From a virus: DNA of 25,173 nucleotides. The DNA lies in IMG/VR virus record IMGVR_UViG_3300032240_000796, positions 1-25,173 of that record; one strand, given 5' to 3'. Below are positions 13,859-21,590 of this stretch, in pieces. Numbering within the stretch: the stretch's first letter is position 1; each line of letters begins with the position of its first letter. The position numbers and the translations under genes were made by a program. Below the pieces are notes generated by a model. That model was not told the origin of the DNA and did not search any database. It was given only the letters and a program-made list of their open reading frames with translations.

Positions 13859-15709
13859 ATGGCCATCGACAGCAAAAGAATTCAGGTCAGCGAATTAGAT
13901 TTTGACCAAATCAAAAATAACTTAAAGAACTTCATGAAAGGTCAGAGTCAATTTACTGACTATGATTTCGAAGGTTCTGGACTATCTGTTCTTTTAGATG
14001 TCCTTGCTTATAACACTCACTATAATGCTCTTTATACCAACTTGGCTGTAAATGAGATGTTTTTAGATTCAGCAAGTAAACGTGCCTCGGTAGTTTCTTT
14101 GGCTAAATCTCTTGGTTATACGCCAGCATCTGCCACTAGTGCTAAAGCGATTATTAATTTAGCTGTCAATAATCCTTCACAAACACCATCTACTTTAACC
14201 CTACCACAGTATAGTTCTTTCAATACTGTTATTAATGGGCAGAATTTTACATTCTATAATCCAGCTGAAGTTACTATTATTCCAAATGGGGGTTTGTATA
14301 CATTTACTAATTTGGAAATTATTCAGGGAACTCCACTGAGTTTCAAATACACTGTCAATAATGGTCAGCAATATATTATTCCAAATGCAAATGCTGACCT
14401 ATCTACATTGAAAGTTCGTGTTCAAGAATCATCAAACTCAGACGTATTTACTACCTTTACTGCAGCTACTTCTTTGGTAGATTTAGCCTCAGACAGTAAT
14501 GTTTATTTCACCAAAGAAATTGATGGTGGATTATACGAGATTATATTTGGTGACAATATTATTTCTTCTGGTTTAACTAATGGTAACGTAGTTCACTTTG
14601 ACTACTTTGTTACTCTTGGATCCGTGGCCAATGGTGCTAGATCTTTTGCTTATAATGGTGCAAACTTAATTGGTGGATCCCCAGTAATTACTACGCTTGC
14701 GGTTGCTTCTGGTGGTACTGAGGTAGAAACAATTGATAGTATTAAATATAATGCACCAAGAGTTTATGCTGCACAGAATCGTGCGGTAACTCCAGATGAC
14801 TACAAAGCATTAATCTATGCATCTTTCCCTTATGTTAAATCTGTATCGGTTTGGGGTGGTGAGGATAATAATCCTCCAGTTTATGGTAGAACATATATTT
14901 GTATTAAACCGAAAGATGTTAACAAATTAACTCTTCAACAAAAATCAGATATTACATCAACTGTTTTAACATCCCGTAGTGTAGTTTCAATTACACCAGT
15001 TATTGTTGATCCAGAATTTTTAAATATTGCTCTTGATGTAACAGTGTATTATAATGATAGAAAAACAACTAGAACAGCATCTCAAATTGCCACACTAGTA
15101 ACTGATACTATCTTTAGATATGATGATTCAAGATTACAGAGATTCGATGGAGTGTTCCGCTACTCTGAATTAAGTCGTTTAATTGATACAACTGAACCAG
15201 CTATTGTTAGTAACATTACTACAGTATTACTACGTAGAAAAGTTGCTCCACGTTATAATGTATCTGCTGAATACACATTGAATATGATTAACCCAATTTA
15301 TTCTGCTGGTGTTCCAGAGGGTGCTGTTTCATCTACTGGTTTTTATATTCTTGGAAGCGATCAAATTCATTTTCTAGAAGATGATGGTGTTGGTAATATT
15401 GTTCTTTATTATAATGTAACTTCAAATCTTTCAAACACTGGAAGTACAAAGTTTATTGTAAATCCTAAAATTGGTACAATTGATTATGCCAATGGTCTTC
15501 TTAATATTAAAAATTTAAATATTACTGCACTTGCTGATGTTGATTGGGAAATTACATTTAAACCACAATCATATGATGTGGTATCTGCATTTACTCAAAT
15601 TGCTGAAATCGCACGTGACCATTTAACAGTAACTGCTATTGCTGACAAAACATCCAATGGTGATTTACGTGGTGGTAAGAATTATACATTCACTTCTAGT
15701 AGAAACTAA
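13859..15709 (+). CDS. gp6: Baseplate wedge protein gp6
   Basis: This 616-residue protein matches T4 gp6 (660), the wedge protein whose dimers form the continuous inner ring of the baseplate; it belongs to the Baseplate_J/TssF-like group. The N-terminus (ELDFDQIKNNLKNFMKGQSQ, YDFEGSGLSVLLDVLAYNTH, MFLDSASKRASVVSLAKSLG) is highly typical. The middle contains NGNVVHFDYFVTLGS, and YNAPRVYAAQNRAVTPDDYK followed by FPYVKSVSVWGGED is the J-protein core. It begins three bases after gp25 and ends in a TAATG joint with the next gene. Confidence 0.92.
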   Translation: MAIDSKRIQVSELDFDQIKNNLKNFMKGQSQFTDYDFEGSGLSVLLDVLAYNTHYNALYTNLAVNEMFLDSASKRASVVSLAKSLGYTPASATSAKAIINLAVNNPSQTPSTLTLPQYSSFNTVINGQNFTFYNPAEVTIIPNGGLYTFTNLEIIQGTPLSFKYTVNNGQQYIIPNANADLSTLKVRVQESSNSDVFTTFTAATSLVDLASDSNVYFTKEIDGGLYEIIFGDNIISSGLTNGNVVHFDYFVTLGSVANGARSFAYNGANLIGGSPVITTLAVASGGTEVETIDSIKYNAPRVYAAQNRAVTPDDYKALIYASFPYVKSVSVWGGEDNNPPVYGRTYICIKPKDVNKLTLQQKSDITSTVLTSRSVVSITPVIVDPEFLNIALDVTVYYNDRKTTRTASQIATLVTDTIFRYDDSRLQRFDGVFRYSELSRLIDTTEPAIVSNITTVLLRRKVAPRYNVSAEYTLNMINPIYSAGVPEGAVSSTGFYILGSDQIHFLEDDGVGNIVLYYNVTSNLSNTGSTKFIVNPKIGTIDYANGLLNIKNLNITALADVDWEITFKPQSYDVVSAFTQIAEIARDHLTVTAIADKTSNGDLRGGKNYTFTSSRN

Positions 15710-18135
15710 TGATTAACAGACCTAAGGTATCTTCTCTACTACCGAATCAGGTTCCTGAATTCGTCAGGGAAGAATACACAACATTCATTGAGTTCTTAAA
15801 AGCATACTATGAATTTATTGATCAGAACTATGATACTCAATTTCCAAAGTTAAGAGATCTAGATACTACTCTTGATTCATTTATTGAACACTTCAAAAAT
15901 GAACTTGCAATAAATATCCCTTACTCAGTTATCAATGAGAGATTTTTACTAGAGAAAATCAAAGATCAGTATCTTGCAAAGGGTTCTGAGGCATCTTTTA
16001 AATTATTATTCAAACTTCTTTTTAATAAAGAAGTAGTTGTTGACTATCCATCGAAACAAATTCTACGTGCCTCTGATGGTAGATGGAATCAAGACGTTTC
16101 AGTATTTGCTTATGTAAATGCTGGAAACCCAGATGATGTTGTTGGTAAGATGGTTGATGTTGTTACTGCAACTAGAATCTTGCGTGTTCAGGTTGATAAA
16201 CGACAGTATGTTGAAATTGAAGTAGATAATATTGTTCAGATATCAGATCATGTATATGAATTCTTCATTGATCGTAGATTCTTTGGTCAAATTAGCGTAG
16301 GAGATAAACTACGATATTCAAATACATTTGAGGCAACAGTTCTACCAACCACTTCAACTATTACTATTCAACGAGGTGGTAAGCGTTTTAAACTTGGTGA
16401 ACTTTATAGTATTGTTAATGGTCAGGGTAAGGGTTCTATTGTAAAAGTATCAAGAGTAAATTCAACTACTGGTGCAATAGAATCATTGGAATTTGTTAAG
16501 TATGGTGTTGGATATACAACTGATTTTACTGCAACACTATTACCATATGGTGGTCTTTCTGCAAACTCAACTGCTGGTGCCACTGGTTTAGTTATTGCTG
16601 GTTCTGCTCCGAATACAACAATCAATTTTGGTGAAACTACAAACGGATTCTTTGAACAGGGTATTATCAATAAAACAGATTATAACGTATCTGGTTATTG
16701 GGATGGTACTTATGTTGGTGAAACTATTCGTGAATTCTTTGCGGATAACAAATATACAATTTTAGATCCAGATGAACCAGCAGTTATTAAGATTACTCTT
16801 AATTCTTTGGCAAAATATCCTGGATATTATACAACCAATGATGGTTTCTTAGATGATGCTATTTTTATTCAGGATAGTCGTTACTATCAGGCATTTGCCT
16901 ACGTTCTTAAAATTGATGAACGTCTAGATACATATCGCTCTGCAGTTAAAACATTACTTCACCCAGCTGGTATGGCACTGTTTGGTGAATTTGATGTACG
17001 AAATGAATTTGATACAGGTACTGATTTAGAATTTGCACTCAAGTATTTGTTTGTTTCTTTACAAGATGAAGTATCGATTAGTACAGATTTTGCAATTAAA
17101 TTATTTAGTAAGAATCTAGAAGATTCTATAGCTGAGTCAACAGACTCAAATATAATTGACGTAACTAAACCACTGTATGATCATAACTTAAATGATAACT
17201 CAACACCAGATGACAATACTGTTACACCATCAGAAGTTACATACGATTATGACTATGATGCATTAAGTCGTGATGGTATAAGTAGAATTGATTTTGGTAA
17301 ACGTGTAAATTTATCTTTATTATATGATGGAACTACACTCGATAATAATTCAGTGATTACATCTGAGGCTATTAGTTATTTTGATATTACAAAACGATTA
17401 GATGAGACTGTTACACCATCTGATACTGTTGGTGTAAATAGTGCAAGAACTGATCCGATATTTGACTTCTCTAAAGATCTTTCTGGTGGCCATTATATCC
17501 TTAATGGTGTAACAACTGATAGTGAAGCAGTCCTACCAATAGATGTTTATGCAAGTTTATTATCAAAACCACTTGGAACACAGTATTTGTATGATGGCAC
17601 AACTCCAGATGAAAATACAGTCTATCTAGAAACTACTGCAGATACAACTGCTCTGTTGTTTGGTAAACTTGTAAATTCATCTCTATTATATGATGGAGTT
17701 ACATTAGATAATAATACAGTTACACCTACTGAGTCTATTTCAGCAATAGATTTTGGTAAAGCATTAACTGAGACTCAAACATTAAGCGATACTACTGGTA
17801 CTGGTTCTACTAGAACTATGCCTTATGCTGATATTTCTAAGGCTCTTGAAACGCATTTATTATATAATAATGTAACGTCAGATACAAATTTAGTGACAAT
17901 GACGGATACTACTGGTACTGGTTCTTCACGAACTGTTCCTTATATTGTCCTAAATAAGTCTATTACTAACACTACTGTCAACTATGACGGTGATTTAGAC
18001 GATGAAACTGTTACTGTAACAGGAAGTGGTTATTTGTGGTTAAACCCATATACACCTCCTTATCCATTAACAAGTTCATATTTTTCAAACGATAGCGGAA
18101 ACTATGTTGAAGGTGAATCCGCTTTCACAGGATAA
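15709..18135 (+). CDS. gp7: Baseplate wedge gp7-like protein with repeated C-terminal segment
   Basis: This 808-residue protein sits where T4 encodes gp7 (1032 residues), the outer wedge protein. The N-terminus (QVPEFVREEYTTFIEFLKAY then YEFIDQNYDT) and the helical EKIKDQYLAKGSEASFKLLF with KLLFNKEVVV are typical of the corresponding protein of aquatic T4-like phages. Residues about 220-290 contain a Gly-rich strand unit (IQRGGKRFKLGELYSI, VKYGVGYTTDF) like those in gp8. From about residue 494 to 770 an imperfect repeat recurs: LLYDGTTLDNNSV (17317), YLYDGTTPDENTV (17584), LLYDGVTLDNNTV (17683), LLYNNVTSDTNLV (17856), VNYDGDLDDETV (17977), separated by ISKAL or IDFGK segments. The start is the TAATG joint with gp6. 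Confidence 0.72.
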   Translation: MINRPKVSSLLPNQVPEFVREEYTTFIEFLKAYYEFIDQNYDTQFPKLRDLDTTLDSFIEHFKNELAINIPYSVINERFLLEKIKDQYLAKGSEASFKLLFKLLFNKEVVVDYPSKQILRASDGRWNQDVSVFAYVNAGNPDDVVGKMVDVVTATRILRVQVDKRQYVEIEVDNIVQISDHVYEFFIDRRFFGQISVGDKLRYSNTFEATVLPTTSTITIQRGGKRFKLGELYSIVNGQGKGSIVKVSRVNSTTGAIESLEFVKYGVGYTTDFTATLLPYGGLSANSTAGATGLVIAGSAPNTTINFGETTNGFFEQGIINKTDYNVSGYWDGTYVGETIREFFADNKYTILDPDEPAVIKITLNSLAKYPGYYTTNDGFLDDAIFIQDSRYYQAFAYVLKIDERLDTYRSAVKTLLHPAGMALFGEFDVRNEFDTGTDLEFALKYLFVSLQDEVSISTDFAIKLFSKNLEDSIAESTDSNIIDVTKPLYDHNLNDNSTPDDNTVTPSEVTYDYDYDALSRDGISRIDFGKRVNLSLLYDGTTLDNNSVITSEAISYFDITKRLDETVTPSDTVGVNSARTDPIFDFSKDLSGGHYILNGVTTDSEAVLPIDVYASLLSKPLGTQYLYDGTTPDENTVYLETTADTTALLFGKLVNSSLLYDGVTLDNNTVTPTESISAIDFGKALTETQTLSDTTGTGSTRTMPYADISKALETHLLYNNVTSDTNLVTMTDTTGTGSSRTVPYIVLNKSITNTTVNYDGDLDDETVTVTGSGYLWLNPYTPPYPLTSSYFSNDSGNYVEGESAFTG
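17181..18023 (+). repeat. Imperfect tandem repeat in the gp7-like C-terminus
   Basis: Five to six degenerate units of variable spacing carry YDG-(T/V)-T-x-D-x-N-(S/T)-V, each followed by a Thr/Ser-rich strand and a (D/A)-x-(S/G)-K-x-(L/V) segment. DNA copies are diverged but similar (TTATATGATGGAACTACACT and TTATATGATGGAGTTACATT), so duplication followed by drift is likely. Confidence 0.75.
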
Positions 18136-18144
18136 TTACTACAA

Positions 18145-18150
18145 AAGGAG
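18145..18150 (+). promoter_or_regulatory. Strong Shine-Dalgarno AAGGAG
   Basis: AAGGAG lies six bases before the ATG at 18157, the best ribosome site on the plus strand of this window. Most neighbouring genes rely on TAATG or ATGA junctions instead, so this gene is likely translated at a high independent rate. Confidence 0.85.
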
Positions 18151-18156
18151 ATTCCT

Positions 18157-18606
18157 ATGAATTTACAAGAAAATTTAAAAGCAAGTGGTCAACTAACAAT
18201 TACTGTTTTCGATAGAGATGGTAAGTTAAAAGAAGCAAAAACAGTACCTAACTTAGTTGTTACTGTTGGTAAAAACTATATTGCTTCTCGTATGGTTGGA
18301 ACTTCTGCTACTGTTATGAGCCACATGGCTATCGGTACTGGTACTGGTACTCCAGCTGCTGGTGATACTGCTCTTGGAACTGAAGCTGGTTCTGGACGTG
18401 TTGCATTAACATCTTTCACTGCTTTAAATAACACTGTTACTGCAACTGCAACTTTTGCAGCTGGTCAGGGTACTGGTGCTATCACTGAAGCTGGTATTTT
18501 GAATAATAGTTCTGGCGGTACTATGCTTTGCCGCACTACTTTCCCAGTAGTTAACAAAGCAGCTGGTGACTCTATCGCGATCACTTGGGTTGTTACAGTA
18601 AGCTAA
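18157..18606 (+). CDS. Small Gly/Thr/Ala-rich virion protein, unknown role
   Basis: This 149-residue protein has an N-terminal LTITVFDRDGKLKEAKTVPN followed by LVVTVGKNYIASRMVGTSAT, SHMAIGTGTGTPAAGDTALG, an AGILNNSS segment and a final ITWVVTVS. This all-beta pattern is common in small phage structural proteins that decorate tails or form fibre bases, and the N-terminal and GTGT segments recall tail-collar or fibre-tip proteins. It lacks Cys-rich, membrane or signal features. It lies between gp7-like and gp8 genes, where T4 has no gene, and has a strong Shine-Dalgarno, which suggests a high copy number. A precise function cannot be given. Confidence 0.85.
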   Translation: MNLQENLKASGQLTITVFDRDGKLKEAKTVPNLVVTVGKNYIASRMVGTSATVMSHMAIGTGTGTPAAGDTALGTEAGSGRVALTSFTALNNTVTATATFAAGQGTGAITEAGILNNSSGGTMLCRTTFPVVNKAAGDSIAITWVVTVS

Positions 18607-18619
18607 TTCGGATAAAAAA

Positions 18620-21550
18620 ATGGCATCTTCTTCTTCATTAATGAAGACCACTCTGCATAATTCAATTGCAGATGGTTTGTATAACGAGGTTATATCAAGA
18701 TACACAAGATATTACTATTTCTTGGGTAGAACTCTTACATGGGAAGATGAAGTATCCCCACCATTTCCAACTGATAGTTATGCGTATGAATTAAATACTC
18801 GCAATGAAATTATTACGATGAAAGAAATTAAACCTACAGATATCGCTTATGTTGTTGTTCGCAATAACTGGATATCTGGTACAGTTTATGATCAATTCGA
18901 TGATCAATACTCAGATGAAGTTCAGGGTATTAATTTAGTTGCTGGTGGATTTAGTTATGGTTCCGCTCCGAATGTTTATGTAGGTTCTTATGGTGCAGTT
19001 ACATGGGCATCTGGAACTCCTTATGTTTATGGACAGTTAATTAAAACTGCTGATGGTTCACGTTGTTATGCCGTAACTAATACTGGTATTACTGGAACTA
19101 TTGAACCAACTTTTATTAGTGGTTCTGAATTAAACGGAACTGCTACTCTTCAATATATTAATCATAGCGATGGTAATGGTACTGGTGCAACTGCTGAAGC
19201 AACTGTTCTTGATGGACAGGTTATTGATATTGCATTAACACATCGTGGAACTGGTTATATTTCTCCCCCAACTGTCACCATTATTGGTGGCGGTGGCGGT
19301 GGAGCAGATGCTCATGGTGTAGTTACTATTGGTACAAATGGTGTTCAAAAATTAGAAAATGCTGTTCACTATGTTGTTACTGATGAGTATAACGTATACC
19401 AATGTTTAGATAATAATAATGGTGCATCATCAACAGTAAAACCAACAAGCACTACTGTGGAAGCAATTGAAACATCAGATGGTTATCTTTGGAAATTCTT
19501 ATACGCTATTCCAATTGCTTTAAGAAATAAATTCTTTACTGATCAGTACATGCCAGTTGTCACTGCGTTACGTGATCAGTTTTACTCTGCTGGCACATTA
19601 AAGACTGTTCGTATTAATCAGGCTGGCTCTGGATATACTTCTGCAACTATTACAGTTCAGGGTGATGGTTATGCTACTGGTGAAGAAATTGTTTTAACAA
19701 ACCATTCTGCAAATGCAGCTGGGTCTGGATATGTATTAGCAACTATTTCAATATCACCTCCTTTTGATGGTGTATCTACATGGTTGACTAATCAAACTGT
19801 TTTGGTTGGACAAAAATTATCATATCAAAATAACATCTATTCTGTTTCAGTTTCTGGCACGACAAATACTGTTGGACCAGTTCATCGTAATGGTAAAGTT
19901 GCGAATGGAACTTCAGTATTAGAATATATTGGCACAACAGCAACGGCAGAAGCAGTTATTGTTGACGGTGCGATAACTGATCTTATCGTTTACGGTATGA
20001 TGAAAAATATTCAGGTTCTTTCTGGTGGTTCTGGATATACTTCTCCACCAACTGTTAATTTTAGTGGTGGTAATGGTACTGGCGCAGCAGCTGTTGCTGT
20101 TTTACAAAATGGTTCAGTTACTCGAATAATTATTACTGATCCAGGATATGATTACACTGATATGCCAGATGTAACATTGGGTACTTTGTGGACACAAAAT
20201 ACTGTGGTAAATATTGGCGATCAGATTTACTACTCTAATCGTTTATACACAGTTTCTGGAGCAGGTACTACTAGTACTACTCCACCAGCACATCTTTCTG
20301 GTTCTGCTGCAAATGGAACATCAACATTAGATTATGCTGGTGTAACAGCAACTGTTGAGGGTTCTATTAAATATGGTGCTGGTTATTCTGCTTACCCAAC
20401 TATTACTGTTGCCAGTGAAACTGGTGAAGGTGCAGAGTTTTATTTTACTGGTCAGAAAACTGAAGCAACAATGCTTCCTATTATTGCGTCAGATACTCTG
20501 GGACAAGAATGGCAGGCAACAACTTCTTACGGAGTTGGTTTAAAAGTTTGGTATTCAAATAGACTATATACAGTTACTACTGCTGGAATTAGTGGTGTTG
20601 TTGAACCAACACATACAGCTGGTAGTCAAACCAATGGAACCGCAATATTTAAATTTGAGGGTTTATTTGGACAATTAATTGGTGTTCAGGTAGATGATCC
20701 AGGTATTGGATATACATACGCAAATTTAAACGTAACTGGTGACGGAGATGGCGCAGAAGTTACTGTTGATCTTTCTCCTGGAGACGTAAATACTCTACAG
20801 GCTAATATTGAATTATTGACAGTAGATGGAAGAATTATGAATTGCCCTATTATCTCTCAGGGGTATGGGTATGGTGCGGCAGTTATAACTATCACTGGTG
20901 ATGGTACTGGAGCAACTGCAGAGGCAGTTATTAGTAATGGTGCAATTACAAAGATTAATATGACCAACTATGGTTCTGGATATCGTTGGGCAACTATTAC
21001 AATTACTGGTTCAGGATTTGGTGCAAAGGCACGTGCAATTATTGGTCCATATGGTGGTTATGGTAAAGAAGCATTGAATGATTTATTTGGAAGAACTTTA
21101 ATGTTCTACAGTAATATTTCCCAAGATAAGAATCAGGGATTCAACGTAAATAATGACTATCGACAACTTGGTATTATTAAAACACCACGTCAGTTTGGAA
21201 ATACTTTTCCACTAACCTCAGTTCTTGCATCAGCATGCTGGGTTATTTCTGGTACTGCGAATACTACGTTGTTTCCAGTTGACTCAATAATTACACGCAC
21301 TTCTGATTCTATTAGATTTAGAATTGTTACAAATAATGGAAATGCATTACTCGTGCAAGCATTAGATAATGGATTGTTAAAAGCTGGAGAAGTTTTCTCC
21401 AATGATAATGGTGACTTATTTGTTGCCTCCGCAGTAACACCTCCATCAGTAGATAAATACTCTGGAGACTTGTTGTTTATTGATAATAAAGCAGCATTTA
21501 CTCCAACAGCTGATGAGACAGTTACTCTTAGAACTGTTCTAAAGTTCTAA
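18620..21550 (+). CDS. gp8: Baseplate wedge gp8 with large repeated insertions
   Basis: This 976-residue protein carries a gp8 core (T4 gp8 is 334) cut by long insertions. Core parts are YYYFLGRTLTWEDEVSPPFP with TDSYAYELNT at the N-terminus, NVYQCLDNNNG and TSDGYLWKFLYAIP at about 258-297, NNDYRQLGIIKTPRQFGN at 844-861 and the C-terminal GDLLFIDNKAAFTPTADETV. Two repeated elements fill the inserts. Type A (about 127-181, 386-438, 521-574, 629-681) runs W-x(3,5)-T/V-x3-G-x-x-(I/L)-x(4)-LYTV with PTH-x-x-G-x-x-NGT. Type B (about 184-220, 331-350, 466-510, 745-808) is GSGYTSPPTVNFSGGNGTGA-like. Start at the ATG with a weak GGA upstream (GGATAAAAAA). It probably adds outward-facing domains to the baseplate. 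Confidence 0.82.
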   Translation: MASSSSLMKTTLHNSIADGLYNEVISRYTRYYYFLGRTLTWEDEVSPPFPTDSYAYELNTRNEIITMKEIKPTDIAYVVVRNNWISGTVYDQFDDQYSDEVQGINLVAGGFSYGSAPNVYVGSYGAVTWASGTPYVYGQLIKTADGSRCYAVTNTGITGTIEPTFISGSELNGTATLQYINHSDGNGTGATAEATVLDGQVIDIALTHRGTGYISPPTVTIIGGGGGGADAHGVVTIGTNGVQKLENAVHYVVTDEYNVYQCLDNNNGASSTVKPTSTTVEAIETSDGYLWKFLYAIPIALRNKFFTDQYMPVVTALRDQFYSAGTLKTVRINQAGSGYTSATITVQGDGYATGEEIVLTNHSANAAGSGYVLATISISPPFDGVSTWLTNQTVLVGQKLSYQNNIYSVSVSGTTNTVGPVHRNGKVANGTSVLEYIGTTATAEAVIVDGAITDLIVYGMMKNIQVLSGGSGYTSPPTVNFSGGNGTGAAAVAVLQNGSVTRIIITDPGYDYTDMPDVTLGTLWTQNTVVNIGDQIYYSNRLYTVSGAGTTSTTPPAHLSGSAANGTSTLDYAGVTATVEGSIKYGAGYSAYPTITVASETGEGAEFYFTGQKTEATMLPIIASDTLGQEWQATTSYGVGLKVWYSNRLYTVTTAGISGVVEPTHTAGSQTNGTAIFKFEGLFGQLIGVQVDDPGIGYTYANLNVTGDGDGAEVTVDLSPGDVNTLQANIELLTVDGRIMNCPIISQGYGYGAAVITITGDGTGATAEAVISNGAITKINMTNYGSGYRWATITITGSGFGAKARAIIGPYGGYGKEALNDLFGRTLMFYSNISQDKNQGFNVNNDYRQLGIIKTPRQFGNTFPLTSVLASACWVISGTANTTLFPVDSIITRTSDSIRFRIVTNNGNALLVQALDNGLLKAGEVFSNDNGDLFVASAVTPPSVDKYSGDLLFIDNKAAFTPTADETVTLRTVLKF
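18998..20662 (+). repeat. Four diverged copies of a W-x-Y-x-G-LYTV module within gp8
   Basis: Copies at about 18998-19162, 19775-19933, 20180-20341 and 20504-20662 each encode about 53 residues: an initial Trp, a (Y/V)-x-x-G turn, LYTV or YSVS, a Pro-(T/A/V)-H or P-T-F and a final NGT-(A/S)-x-(L/F). The spacing and Trp/Tyr positions resemble small carbohydrate-binding modules of CBM5/12 type. A fifth copy lies in the next gene at about 22518-22704. Confidence 0.7.
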
Positions 21551-21556
21551 TAAATA
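21549..21556 (+). promoter_or_regulatory. Late-promoter-like AATAAATA before the DUF4815-type gene
   Basis: AATAAATA matches the T4 late element TATAAATA at seven of eight positions. It starts inside the gp8 stop and predicts transcription from about 21562, 29 bases before the ATG at 21591. The gap 21551-21590 also holds AGGA (21575-21578) and GAG (21581-21583), the likely ribosome site. Confidence 0.5.
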
Positions 21557-21590
21557 ATAAAAAGATTACCTTACAGGATAGAGTTCAATA

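Noticed and set aside
17950-17957. CTAAATAA on the plus strand inside the gp7-like gene
   Set aside because: It is in mid-gene, about 200 bases before the next start, and an AT-rich sequence of this size should contain a few copies by chance. It could serve the 149-aa gene but nothing else supports that.
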